A stretch of DNA of 64,000 nt. Origin: Sulfitobacter sp. HGT1 (GTDB lineage Bacteria > Pseudomonadota > Alphaproteobacteria > Rhodobacterales > Rhodobacteraceae). Under the pieces are notes generated by a model. The model was not told the DNA's origin, did not search any database, and saw only the letters and a list, made by a program, of their open reading frames with translations. The stretch covers positions 186,001 to 250,000 of the forward strand of contig NZ_BLWI01000002.1 of NCBI RefSeq assembly GCF_013282155.1, given 5' to 3'. This document shows, in pieces, positions 29,536-38,348 of this stretch (positions are counted from its first letter, which is position 1; each line of letters starts with the position of its first letter). Made by a program: the position numbers and the translations under genes.

Positions 29536-29560
29536 GAGGGCCGCAGGCCCTCGCCTTTTT
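29536..29560 (+). terminator. terminator-like hairpin after ppk
   Basis: GAGGGCC (29536-29542), loop GCA, GGCCCTC (29546-29552), then GCC and TTTTT (29556-29560). A plausible intrinsic terminator between ppk and ppx, which would allow their expression to differ. Confidence 0.6.
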
Positions 29561-29646
29561 ACAGCCCACCTCGCACCGTTAGCGATTGACCTTCCCCCCC
29601 CAACTGGGCCAGTTTGAAGCTGAACCAAGGCCCCGCAGGAGCATTT

Positions 29647-31221
29647 GTGGCAGATAGCCAAGACACCAATCCGCCCCCCCCTGTCCCTGAAACCGGCGTC
29701 GCCGATCTGGGGCTTTTCGGAAAACCGCTGTTTCTTGATCCCTCCGCCCGTGCGCTTGCCCGGGTCGGGGTTGTCGATGTGGGTTCGAACTCTGTCCGGC
29801 TGGTGGTGTTTGATGGCGCGGCCCGTTCGCCTGCGTATTTCTATAACGAAAAGATCATGTGCGCCTTGGGGGCTGGCATGGCTGAAACCGGTCATCTGTC
29901 GCCGCAGGGGCGCGCGCGGGCGTTGTCGGCGATGAAACGTTTCAGCAAGCTTGCTGACGGGATGGATCTGGCTGAACTGACGGTCGTGGCGACTGCTGCG
30001 GTGCGCGATGCGTCGGATGGCCGTGCATTCTGCGACGAGGTCGCGCGTGAAACCGGCCTGAAAATCTGGGTCATCGACGGCGAGGAAGAAGCCCGGCTTT
30101 CCGCACAAGGTGTGCTTTTGGGCTGGCCGGGCGCTTACGGTCTTGTCTGCGATATCGGTGGATCTTCGATGGAGCTGGCCGAGATTTCAGCAGGCCGCGT
30201 CGGCAAACGGGTCACCTCGGCCTTGGGGCCGCTCAAGCTGCGCGATCTCAAGGGCGGTGCCAAATCACGGCAAACCCATATCAAAGAGGTCATGCAGGGA
30301 CTGGCTGAAAAAATGGGCGCGCAGCGCGACCGTTTGTTCCTTGTCGGCGGGTCGTGGCGGGCGATTGCGCGCATTGATATGGTACGTCGGGGCTATCCGC
30401 TGCATGTGCTTCATGAATATCGCATGACCGCCAAATCCGTGCGCGCCACCGTGAAACACATCCAGAATTCCGACCTCGAAGAACTGCGCCTGATCAGTGG
30501 CGTGTCCTCTAGCCGGATGGCATTGGTGCCCTTTGCCGCCGAAGTCCTGTCGCGGCTGGTCAAGACCTTCAAGCCCAAGGACATCGCCATTTCCAGCTAT
30601 GGCATCCGCGAGGGCATGCTTTACGAACAGATGCCCCAGCGTCTGCGCGACCGCGATCCCCTGATCGAGGCCTGCCGTTTTGCCGAAGCCAAAGATGCCC
30701 GCACCCCCGGTTTCGGCAAGGTGTTGTCCGATTTCATTGCGCCGCTTTTCAAATCCGCTTCGCCGCAGCGCAAACGTTTGATCAAAGCTGCCTGTCTGCT
30801 GCATGACGTCAGCTGGCGCGCGCATCCCGATTACCGCGCCGAGGTCTGTTTTGACAACGCCACCCGCGCCAATCTCGGCGGGCTCAAACATTCGGAACGT
30901 ATTTTTCTGGGGTTGGCCCTGCTGCACCGCTATTCCAACAAACGCGAAAACACCCGCTTTGAAGACCTGTATGAAATGGTCGATGAAAAGACGCGCAACG
31001 AGGCTGAAATTCTGGGCAAGGCCATGCGGTTTGGTGCGATGCTGTGGATGAACAAAGACGAGGAACGCGGGACCCTGAAGTGGTTCCCGAAAAAGAAGAT
31101 GCTGGAACTGTGGTTGACCAACGACATGCTGCCGCTTTTTGGCGAGGTCGCAGAGGCGCGTTTGAACTCTCTCGCCGCCTCCTTGGGGGCAGAGGTTCAG
31201 TTGAAAACCGTCAAGGCCTAG
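29647..31221 (+). CDS. ppx: exopolyphosphatase / GppA family
   Basis: 524-aa ASKHA-fold phosphatase that degrades polyphosphate and/or pppGpp. Phosphate-binding segments are VVDVGSNSVRLVVFD (near 40) and VCDIGGSSMELAEI. A GTG start at 29647 is chosen because CAGGAG lies 5 nt upstream; an in-frame TTG 11 codons earlier has no such site. A C-terminal HD-like helical domain (LLHDVSWRAHPDYR) is present. The TAG is shared as CTAG (31218-31221) with the convergent gene. Confidence 0.93.
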   Translation: MADSQDTNPPPPVPETGVADLGLFGKPLFLDPSARALARVGVVDVGSNSVRLVVFDGAARSPAYFYNEKIMCALGAGMAETGHLSPQGRARALSAMKRFSKLADGMDLAELTVVATAAVRDASDGRAFCDEVARETGLKIWVIDGEEEARLSAQGVLLGWPGAYGLVCDIGGSSMELAEISAGRVGKRVTSALGPLKLRDLKGGAKSRQTHIKEVMQGLAEKMGAQRDRLFLVGGSWRAIARIDMVRRGYPLHVLHEYRMTAKSVRATVKHIQNSDLEELRLISGVSSSRMALVPFAAEVLSRLVKTFKPKDIAISSYGIREGMLYEQMPQRLRDRDPLIEACRFAEAKDARTPGFGKVLSDFIAPLFKSASPQRKRLIKAACLLHDVSWRAHPDYRAEVCFDNATRANLGGLKHSERIFLGLALLHRYSNKRENTRFEDLYEMVDEKTRNEAEILGKAMRFGAMLWMNKDEERGTLKWFPKKKMLELWLTNDMLPLFGEVAEARLNSLAASLGAEVQLKTVKA

Positions 31222-31592
31222 ATGTCGAACTCCGGGTTCTGGTCCACGATGATTTTCGCGGGCGGCGGGACCGGTACATCAGGTTTGCGTTTGATGATAA
31301 TGTCGCCGTTTGGCAGGATTTCGGGGGCCTCATAGACGCTCCAATCCTCGACCGTTTCAAGCAGATCGGCAAAGGCGGGCCCCATTTCACTGGCAAACTC
31401 CTGCAAGGCCGGCCCCAGTTTTTTGCCAAGCTCCGACAAATCCTCCAGCGCCGGTGCCATTTCCTTTTTCAGCCCCTCAAGAAACAGCTCTACCCCGCGC
31501 TCCATCATCGACTGGCCCTCATCCGGCAAATCTTGGGCAAGCGGCAGACCGGGCAGGCAGATCAGCGAAAAAATCAGCGCGATGTGTTTCAT
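31218..31592 (-). CDS. secreted conserved hypothetical, 124 aa
   Basis: Signal peptide MKHIALIFSLICLPGLPLAQ, then an acidic amphipathic helical region (MMERGVELFLEGLKKEM) and a Pro-rich C-terminus PVPPPAKIIV. Periplasmic. It has no nucleotide-binding motif. The start at 31592 fits the signal peptide; a longer in-frame start adds MYHRA. Convergent with ppx. Function unknown. Confidence 0.78.
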   Translation of the reverse strand: MKHIALIFSLICLPGLPLAQDLPDEGQSMMERGVELFLEGLKKEMAPALEDLSELGKKLGPALQEFASEMGPAFADLLETVEDWSVYEAPEILPNGDIIIKRKPDVPVPPPAKIIVDQNPEFDI

Positions 31593-31644
31593 GGCCCGAT
31601 GATACACCTCTTTGTGCGCCCCGCAAAAGATATCGCACGCGCGG

Positions 31645-32670
31645 TCAGTCGTCGAACTCGATTGTCACGGGGAAATGATCGGACGCCGTGATCAACGCAT
31701 CGCGCAATTCTTCATCCGCCCAACAGTCCGGGTCATCCAGCGGATGCCAGATGCGCCAGCTGGCATTGCGCTCAATGAACGCCGGGCTGACCATGATGTA
31801 ATCCAGCAATGCCTGCAAAAACCGCTTTTCCTGCGCGATCCAGAACCGCGAAGTTGTCGGCATTGCCCCGATGCGCTGTGACAGGGCGCGGGTGGCATGG
31901 GGGTCGATCAACGCTGCTTCCCCGCGGTGGCCCATCACAATCTCGACCGAGGACCGGCCGAACAGGTCCTCAAACGAATCCAGACCCGGACCATCGTTCA
32001 AATCCCCCAAGACCATCACAGGCGCGCCCGCGACAAGCAGTTCGTCAATCCGCCTGCGCAACCATATTGCCTGCGCCAGTTGTTTGCGGCGGTTGGCGAT
32101 CCCGAGGCGCAAGATATCAACAGGGGTCTCTGCCCCGTGCGGCGCTTTCGATTTCAGATGCGCCCCGATCATCTGGAACGCAAACCCCGATCGGGTCTGA
32201 ACGCTCAACTCAAGCGGCGGCTTCGAGAAAACAACAGCATCTTCGCTGGCATCAATATCCAGATCAATCCGCAAGATACCGTCGAACTGGGGCGCACCGG
32301 TTGCGCCATCGGGGCCGGTCGCCTCTCCGCCCGGCGTGTGGCTGGCCGTCAGCTTGGCAGGGTCGTAAAGCAGCGCAATTTCCTGCTGCGTATCATTCGA
32401 AAACCCCATAACCGCATGGGTCGTGCGCAAATCGAAATGCGCGGCAAAGTTTTGCAACGCGGTCAGGGTCTCGTGTTTACGGCTGTTATCAGGGGCCTCG
32501 ATCACCATCACGGCGTCCGCATCCAGCGCCCGAAACACCCGCCCCAGGGCCTGGGTTTGCTGGGCGCGGGTCACTTGATGGCGCGCTGACCATCCGCCAT
32601 CGTTAAACAGCTGGTTATCGTCGTCGAACAGTCCGGTGAACCATTCAATATTATAGGTCGCAATGCGCAT
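31645..32670 (-). CDS. endonuclease/exonuclease/phosphatase-fold protein
   Basis: 341 aa of the EEP superfamily (DNase I-like). Catalytic landmarks are TYNIEWF at 5-11, GAHLKSK, VLGDLND and the final ASDHFPV motif with the active-site Asp-His. No signal peptide, so a cytosolic phosphodiesterase or nuclease of unknown substrate. The ATG overlaps the stop of the TerB-DnaJ gene by one base (TGATG), so the two are coupled. Confidence 0.87.
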   Translation of the reverse strand: MRIATYNIEWFTGLFDDDNQLFNDGGWSARHQVTRAQQTQALGRVFRALDADAVMVIEAPDNSRKHETLTALQNFAAHFDLRTTHAVMGFSNDTQQEIALLYDPAKLTASHTPGGEATGPDGATGAPQFDGILRIDLDIDASEDAVVFSKPPLELSVQTRSGFAFQMIGAHLKSKAPHGAETPVDILRLGIANRRKQLAQAIWLRRRIDELLVAGAPVMVLGDLNDGPGLDSFEDLFGRSSVEIVMGHRGEAALIDPHATRALSQRIGAMPTTSRFWIAQEKRFLQALLDYIMVSPAFIERNASWRIWHPLDDPDCWADEELRDALITASDHFPVTIEFDD

Positions 32671-33350
32671 CAGCGCGCCTTGCCCGACCAAGTTTCCCAG
32701 GCGCGGTTGATGTCGATCATCCGCTTTTCCGCCATCGAAATCGCCTCAGGTGGCAGCCCCCGCGCGACCAATGCGTCAGGGTGGTTGTCACGAACCAACT
32801 GCCGCCATGCGGCCTTCGCCTCCTCCATGGTTGCATTGGGCGCGATGCCCAGAACCGTATGCGGAAGCGGCGATGTGTCCGGCACAAACCGCGCGCGCAA
32901 AGACGCGAAATCACTGTCGTCCATGGCAAAAATCTGCGCCACGCGGGTCAGGAACGCATCTTCGTTGGGGTGGTACATGCCGTCCGCCATCGCGATGTGG
33001 AACAACCCCTCGATCAGATCGCGCAGCATTTCCGGCTGGTCGGCAAACATCTGCGCGATGCGGCCTGCATAATCCTCAAAACCGGTCACGTCCTGACGGG
33101 CCAGATTAAACACCCGCGCCGCACCCTGCTGGTCGGCCTCTGCAATCTGGAACACTTCGCGAAACGCTGTGACCTCGTCGCGGGTCACCTGCCCGTCAGC
33201 CTTGGCCATCTTTGCACCAAGCGCGATCACCGCGATTGTAAAGGCCACTGACCGCTCGGGCGGGCTGCGAAGACGGTCGAAAACAGCCGCCAACCCCTCA
33301 CCGGCAGTGAGCGCTGACAAAGCTTCGGTGATACGTGACCAAATCGACAT
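32670..33350 (-). CDS. TerB-J-domain co-chaperone (DjlA-like)
   Basis: 226 aa. A TerB-type helical domain covers about 30-150 (IALGAKMAKADGQVTRDEV, MADGMYHPNEDAFL), followed by a short linker and a C-terminal J domain with the DnaK-stimulating HPD in RDNHPDALV. It lacks the N-terminal membrane helix of E. coli DjlA, so it should be soluble. Co-transcribed with the downstream EEP-fold gene. Confidence 0.9.
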   Translation of the reverse strand: MSIWSRITEALSALTAGEGLAAVFDRLRSPPERSVAFTIAVIALGAKMAKADGQVTRDEVTAFREVFQIAEADQQGAARVFNLARQDVTGFEDYAGRIAQMFADQPEMLRDLIEGLFHIAMADGMYHPNEDAFLTRVAQIFAMDDSDFASLRARFVPDTSPLPHTVLGIAPNATMEEAKAAWRQLVRDNHPDALVARGLPPEAISMAEKRMIDINRAWETWSGKAR

Positions 33351-33381
33351 GGCACCACCATACTGCGCCGCAGCGCAGAAG

Positions 33382-33873
33382 TCAGGGGGCGCTCAGCATT
33401 TTCTGCATCAAAATCAAATCCAGCCATTGCCCGCCTTTACGGGCGATTTCCGGCATGCGCCCGACATGCTGAAACCCCAAGGCCGTGTGAAACGCCACAC
33501 CACCGGCATTGGCGGCACTGATACCGGCCACCATGACATGGTGCCCCTGCCCGGCGGCGGATGCCATGGCCTTGTCCATCAAGGCGCGCCCGGTGCCCTG
33601 CCCGCGTGCGCCGGCACCCAGCACGATGCTATGTTCGACGCTGGTGCGGTAGCCCGGCCCTGACCGGAATTGCGCATAAGTGACAAAACCTGCGATCGCC
33701 TCGGCCTCCGCCTGGGCCACCCAAACCGCCCCCGGCCTGTCCAGGATCATCGCGGCAATGCCGGTTTCGGTCTTTTCTTCGGTGGTAAAGGTAAACAACG
33801 TGTTGCGGATCATGTCATTCCAGATCGCGGCAATCTCGGCAGCATCGGCTTGGGTTGCGGCACGGATCGTCAT
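33382..33873 (-). CDS. GNAT N-acetyltransferase (Pat/MnaT type)
   Basis: 163-aa acetyl-CoA-dependent acetyltransferase. The pyrophosphate-binding loop is GAGARGQGTGRALMD, and the substrate side has AGFVTYAQFRSGPGYRTSVEHSIV as in phosphinothricin/methionine-sulfone acetyltransferases. The likely role is acetylation of toxic amino-acid analogues. Its ATG overlaps the upstream VOC gene's TGA as ATGA. Confidence 0.9.
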   Translation of the reverse strand: MTIRAATQADAAEIAAIWNDMIRNTLFTFTTEEKTETGIAAMILDRPGAVWVAQAEAEAIAGFVTYAQFRSGPGYRTSVEHSIVLGAGARGQGTGRALMDKAMASAAGQGHHVMVAGISAANAGGVAFHTALGFQHVGRMPEIARKGGQWLDLILMQKMLSAP

Positions 33874-34487
33874 TGCAATACGACCTTGGCACCGCCGACC
33901 TCGACCTCGGCCCGCAAACCGGCATCAGCCTCCACAAAACGCACCCGATTGTCGTGCAAAAACGGCGCAAGAAGGGCTGCCAATGTCATGGCTTCCGGAT
34001 GGTGCACCTGCAACGCAGTCAAACGACAGTCCGCCGTCAAAAGCCGTTGCGCCGGATGCGCGTCGCCTTGCCATTCAATCAAGGCCGGCGCGCAATTGTC
34101 AAAGGGCAAGACCCCGGTTTCCGGCACAGCCATCCGCCAGCGCAAATCCCCGCGCTGCAACTGGACCGGGGCACCAAACCCCGCCGGCAAAGCCGCCAAT
34201 GCAGCGTCCAGATCATCGCAGCGGCAAATCCAGTTTGTCAGCCGCGCGGGGCCGGTGAACCGGTCCAGATCAAACCATCTGGCGCGGTCCGGGATGGCGG
34301 CCTCGGGATTGATCGCAATCGCCTCAAGATACAGCCCGTCTTGCATCCCCAATAACCTATTATGGGTATGAAAAACCGCATGTTCCCCGCCTTGTTGCAT
34401 TTCGACGCCCAAAGCATCCTGAACATGGGCCGTCGCCGCGCCCAAACTCTCTCCTGCAACGGCGATATGATCCAGTTCGATTCTCAT
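33870..34487 (-). CDS. VOC/glyoxalase-like protein
   Basis: 205 aa. The opening LDHIAVAGESLGAATAHVQDALGV is typical of the glyoxalase-like domain (PF13468 group), with a second module reading LTALQVHHPEAMTLAALLAPFL. Metal ligands cannot be assigned with confidence. ATG 34487 is preferred over one four codons upstream because GGAAG is correctly spaced. Coupled to the GNAT gene. Confidence 0.82.
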   Translation of the reverse strand: MRIELDHIAVAGESLGAATAHVQDALGVEMQQGGEHAVFHTHNRLLGMQDGLYLEAIAINPEAAIPDRARWFDLDRFTGPARLTNWICRCDDLDAALAALPAGFGAPVQLQRGDLRWRMAVPETGVLPFDNCAPALIEWQGDAHPAQRLLTADCRLTALQVHHPEAMTLAALLAPFLHDNRVRFVEADAGLRAEVEVGGAKVVLQ

Positions 34488-34510
34488 TTCAGCTTCCAAA
34501 TGGTCAGAAA

Positions 34511-34592
34511 TCCTCGGGGGAGTTTGAGGGGGCAGAAAGCCCCCTCATTCTTAAAGGTAGAGGAGTTTGAGGGGGCAGAAAGCCCCCTCATT
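34511..34592. repeat. tandem hairpin repeat downstream of methylmalonyl-CoA mutase
   Basis: A 30-bp unit containing GAGGGGGC-AGAAA-GCCCCCTC occurs at 34520-34549 and, identically, at 34563-34592. The first is preceded by ATCCTCGGGGG, which links it to the dispersed intergenic element seen at 55899 and 57824. It lies just beyond the mutase stop and probably forms mRNA 3'-end hairpins; there is no U-run. Confidence 0.75.
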
Positions 34593-34605
34593 GCTTGATA
34601 CCGAC

Positions 34606-36735
34606 TTAACCGCGGGTTTCGCGGATCAGTTTCAGGATGTCTTTCGCGGCGTTGGGGATGTTGGTGCCCGGCCCAAAGATCGCCTTGACCCCTGCATCAT
34701 ACAGGAACTTGTAGTCCTGCTGCGGGATCACGCCGCCACAGATCACCAGAATATCCTCGGCCCCTGCGTCTTTCAGCGCCTTGATCAATTGCGGTGCCAG
34801 CGTCTTGTGACCCGCGGCCTGCGACGAGATGCCGATGACATGCACGTCATTGTCCACCGCATCCTGCGCTGCCTCGGCCGGGGTCTGGAACAAGGGGCCC
34901 ACATCCACGTCGAAACCGATATCGGCAAAGGCGGTCGCAATGACTTTGGCACCGCGGTCATGGCCGTCCTGACCCATTTTGACGACCAGCATACGTGGCC
35001 TGCGGCCTTCGCCCTCGGCAAACTCTTCGACGGCCTTCTGGATTTCTGCAAAACCGCTGTCGCCCTCATAGGCGGCACCATAGACACCTGCCAAAGTTTT
35101 CACTTCCGCGCGGTGACGGCCGAATTCGCTTTCCATTGCCATGCTGATTTCTCCGACTGTGGCGCGGGCCCGCGCGGCTTCGACGGCACCGTCCAACAGG
35201 TTGCCGCCCTCTTTTGCGCGGCGGGTCAGTTCCGCCAGCGCGGCGGTGCACGCCGCCTCGTCGCGGGTTGCGCGCAATGTTTCCAGCCGTTTGATCTGGC
35301 TGTCGCGCACGGCAACGTTGTCGACGTCGAGAATATCAATCGCGTCTTCGGTTTCGCGGCGGTATTTGTTGACGCCCACGATCACGTCGGTGCCCCGGTC
35401 GATCTTGGCCTGACGGGTGGCGGCGGCTTCTTCGATGCGCAGTTTTGGCATGCCGGATGCCACGGCCTTGGTCATGCCGCCCAGTTCTTCCACCTCTTCG
35501 ATCAGCTTCCAGGCCGCTTCGGCCAGATCGCTGGTCAGTTTTTCAACGTAATAGCTGCCAGCCAATGGGTCGACGACATTGGTCACGCCGGTTTCTTCTT
35601 GCAAGATCAACTGGGTGTTGCGCGCGATGCGTGAGGAGAATTCGGTCGGCAAGGCAATCGCCTCGTCCAACGCGTTGGTGTGCAGAGACTGCGTGCCACC
35701 CAAGACCGCCGACATCGCCTCGTAGGCGGTACGGATCACGTTGTTATAGGGGTCTTGTTCCTGCAAGGACACGCCCGAGGTCTGGCAATGGGTGCGCAGC
35801 ATGGCGGATTTCGGGTTCTTGGGCTGGAATTCATCCATGATCCGCGACCACAGCAAACGGGCGGCGCGCAGTTTGGCGGCCTCCATGAAAAAGTTCATGC
35901 CGATGCAGAAGAAAAAGCTGAGGCGCGGCGCGAATTTATCCACGTCCATGCCGGCGGCAATCGCCGTGCGCACATATTCACGGCCATCGGCCAGAGTGAA
36001 TGCCAGTTCCTGAACTAGGTTCGCGCCGGCCTCTTGCATGTGATAGCCGGAAATCGAGATCGAGTTGAACTTTGGCATGAAATCAGAGGTGTATTCGATG
36101 ATGTCCCCGATGATCTTCATCGATGGTTCGGGCGGATAGATATAGGTGTTGCGCACCATGAATTCTTTCAGAATGTCGTTCTGAATGGTGCCTGACAGGA
36201 CCGATCTATCATGGCCCTGCTCTTCGCCCGCGACGATGAAGTTCGCCAAGATCGGGATAACCGCGCCGTTCATGGTCATCGACACCGACACCTTGTCCAG
36301 CGGGATGCCGTCGAACAGGATTTTCATATCTTCAACGCTGTCGATGGCCACACCGGCCTTGCCGACATCCCCTTCGACGCGGGGGTGGTCGCTGTCATAG
36401 CCGCGGTGTGTCGCCAGATCGAAAGCGACGGAAACGCCCTGCTGGCCAGCGGCCAGTGCGCGGCGGTAGAATGCGTTGGATTCTTCGGCCGTGGAAAAGC
36501 CCGCATATTGGCGGATCGTCCAGGGTCGGCCTGCGTACATCGTCGCCTTGACGCCACGGGTAAAGGGGGCCACGCCGGGGATCCCGCCCATGTGGTCAAG
36601 TCCGGCAACGTCATCGGCAGTATAGAGCGGTCTAACGTCGATGCCTTCCAGCGTGTGCCAGGTCAGATCGTCAACGGTTCGTCCACGCAGTTCGGCCTCA
36701 GCCAGATTGCGCCATGTCTCTTTGTCGGCTGTCAT
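34606..36735 (-). CDS. scpA: methylmalonyl-CoA mutase, single-chain
   Basis: 709-aa adenosylcobalamin enzyme converting (R)-methylmalonyl-CoA to succinyl-CoA, the last step of propionyl-CoA assimilation. The catalytic TIM-barrel domain fills the first ~550 residues ([19 protein letters not shown] is the substrate channel). The B12 domain has the DxHxxG base-off motif D590-G-H592-D-R-G595. The chain is complete and homodimer-type. The pcc genes lie 1.6 kb upstream on the same strand. Its start is overlapped by a sulfotransferase-like gene. Confidence 0.96.
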   Translation of the reverse strand: MTADKETWRNLAEAELRGRTVDDLTWHTLEGIDVRPLYTADDVAGLDHMGGIPGVAPFTRGVKATMYAGRPWTIRQYAGFSTAEESNAFYRRALAAGQQGVSVAFDLATHRGYDSDHPRVEGDVGKAGVAIDSVEDMKILFDGIPLDKVSVSMTMNGAVIPILANFIVAGEEQGHDRSVLSGTIQNDILKEFMVRNTYIYPPEPSMKIIGDIIEYTSDFMPKFNSISISGYHMQEAGANLVQELAFTLADGREYVRTAIAAGMDVDKFAPRLSFFFCIGMNFFMEAAKLRAARLLWSRIMDEFQPKNPKSAMLRTHCQTSGVSLQEQDPYNNVIRTAYEAMSAVLGGTQSLHTNALDEAIALPTEFSSRIARNTQLILQEETGVTNVVDPLAGSYYVEKLTSDLAEAAWKLIEEVEELGGMTKAVASGMPKLRIEEAAATRQAKIDRGTDVIVGVNKYRRETEDAIDILDVDNVAVRDSQIKRLETLRATRDEAACTAALAELTRRAKEGGNLLDGAVEAARARATVGEISMAMESEFGRHRAEVKTLAGVYGAAYEGDSGFAEIQKAVEEFAEGEGRRPRMLVVKMGQDGHDRGAKVIATAFADIGFDVDVGPLFQTPAEAAQDAVDNDVHVIGISSQAAGHKTLAPQLIKALKDAGAEDILVICGGVIPQQDYKFLYDAGVKAIFGPGTNIPNAAKDILKLIRETRG

Positions 36736-37633
36736 GGGAGTGTCCTTTTCTAGTGTCGCCCGTGGGCTGGCTTGTGCCTGCTCTGTTTCGGGCGGGATTT
36801 TCTGTCAGTTGGGCCAGACCATCCGCACCGGCAGCAAGCCAGAACAGATCGTCGGAATAGGTTTCTCGCAGCACGTCGGTCTGCGCTTCGGTAAAGGGGT
36901 TCCAGTGGCCCGTCTCATCGGGCAACAGGTCGGGGTTCTGGCCCCGTTCGACCAGAATGGCGCGCAAGGCAGGCAGATCGGGGGCGCGGTTCAGCCAATA
37001 GTGGTCACGGTCACGCGGTGCCTGCACGCCGGTCGCCTCGGACAGAAGCGCGTCGGGGCGGCCTGCGAATTCTTCGAAGGGGGCGATCTTGATTTCCGCA
37101 TTCGGCACGGCACAGGCCAGATCGGTGATCACATCGCGCCAACCGCGCCCAGACGTGGCAATGCGGTCAAGCTGCGCCGCGTCCGGCACCCCGTGGCCGC
37201 GCGATATCGCATAGGCCGCCGCCGACGCCCACCATGTTTCGGGGGAACGGATGTTAAGCATAACCCGTGTGATCGCGCCGTCAAAGGCCGCGCAATAGCG
37301 CGCCATCCGGTCCCCCGCCGCAGGGAAAAGAGACCCCGTGCGCACGCATTGGCGCGACGAGCCGATCATGTTTTCATCCGACACCAGCAGCCGCACCACC
37401 CCGGCATCGCGCGCGCGCGACAGTTGCAGGGACACCCGCCCTTTCACCCGGTCAGGCGACCGCCCCTGCATCGCGGGGCCAGGAAACATACCGGAAAACA
37501 GCCCCTTACGGGTCCGAAGCGGGCCCCAGACGCCGGTGCCGGATGTGCCAATCGCGTCGGAGTTTGCCCGCAGATACCTTTGAAAACTGGTCGTCGCAGT
37601 CCGATGTGCGCCCACATGCAGAATAATATCCAT
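36698..37633 (-). CDS. sulfotransferase-like protein
   Basis: 311 aa. The start [20 protein letters not shown] has the phosphosulfate-binding loop (HxGxxRTATTS) of PAPS-dependent sulfotransferases, and [12 protein letters not shown] and [16 protein letters not shown] correspond to the 3'-phosphate motif region. The last ~12 codons overlap the mutase start out of frame (38 nt) and the C-terminal tail ([15 protein letters not shown]) looks non-globular. Acceptor unknown. Start at ATG 37633. Confidence 0.8.
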   Translation of the reverse strand: MDIILHVGAHRTATTSFQRYLRANSDAIGTSGTGVWGPLRTRKGLFSGMFPGPAMQGRSPDRVKGRVSLQLSRARDAGVVRLLVSDENMIGSSRQCVRTGSLFPAAGDRMARYCAAFDGAITRVMLNIRSPETWWASAAAYAISRGHGVPDAAQLDRIATSGRGWRDVITDLACAVPNAEIKIAPFEEFAGRPDALLSEATGVQAPRDRDHYWLNRAPDLPALRAILVERGQNPDLLPDETGHWNPFTEAQTDVLRETYSDDLFWLAAGADGLAQLTENPARNRAGTSQPTGDTRKGHSHDSRQRDMAQSG

Positions 37634-37801
37634 CAGCTTATCGCCCAATCTTCTTAAGAGGACCATCCCAACCGATCCATTCAGGGGAATGACCCCATTC
37701 ATGGTCGAAGACCTGTTGCGTTAAGCTTAATATGTGCTTGCGCCAATTTGCGCATCGCAATCGCGCGCAAACCCCCTATATCAGAGGCAGTAGGAGAGAA
37801 A

Positions 37802-38263
37802 ATGAAACCTGTGATAGCCCTTGTTTTTGCTGGATTGTTTGCGTCCGTGCTGTCCGCACAAACCCCGACAGAACCACCCGCCCCGGTGCTGTTTGCACCG
37901 GCAGATATGGCAGATTTGAGTGAATTCCACTGGAAAAAAAGGCCGGTTCTGGTCTTTGCAGACAGTCCAGACGACCCTGCGTACCAAGAGCAGATGGAAT
38001 TGTTAATGGAACAGCAAGAAGATTTGCTGGCCCGCGACGTCATTGTGTTAACCGATACAGACCCCGCCGCCCGCAGCCCGTTGCGGCTGAAAATGCGGCC
38101 ACGCGGGTTCATGCTGGTGCTGGTCGGCAAGGATGGCGACATCAAACTGCGCAAACCGCGCCCTTGGGACGTGCGCGAAATCACCCGCAGCATCGACAAG
38201 ATGACGATCCGGCAACGTGAAATCCGCGATGCCAAGGAAAAATCCGGAAAGATATTCGACTGA
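37802..38263 (+). CDS. DUF4174 secreted protein (thioredoxin-like fold)
   Basis: 153 aa. Signal peptide MKPVIALVFAGLFASVLSAQ, then LSEFHWKKRPVLVFADSPDD and LVLVGKDGDIKLRKP, the DUF4174 pattern. No CxxC is present, so no disulfide exchange is expected. GGAGAG lies 5 nt before the ATG at 37802. Function unknown; it lies between the mutase/sulfotransferase pair and pccA. Confidence 0.85.
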   Translation: MKPVIALVFAGLFASVLSAQTPTEPPAPVLFAPADMADLSEFHWKKRPVLVFADSPDDPAYQEQMELLMEQQEDLLARDVIVLTDTDPAARSPLRLKMRPRGFMLVLVGKDGDIKLRKPRPWDVREITRSIDKMTIRQREIRDAKEKSGKIFD

Positions 38264-38348
38264 CACGCCCCCATAGCCCACCTCACCGGCACAGCGTGAA
38301 CCGCTGGGCCGATGGGGTGAAATATGGGTGCGTCAAAGGCCATCGGGT

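Noticed and set aside
31218-31592. Possible AAA+ ATPase, a name sometimes attached to such small proteins
   Set aside because: There is a signal peptide and no Walker A or B motif.
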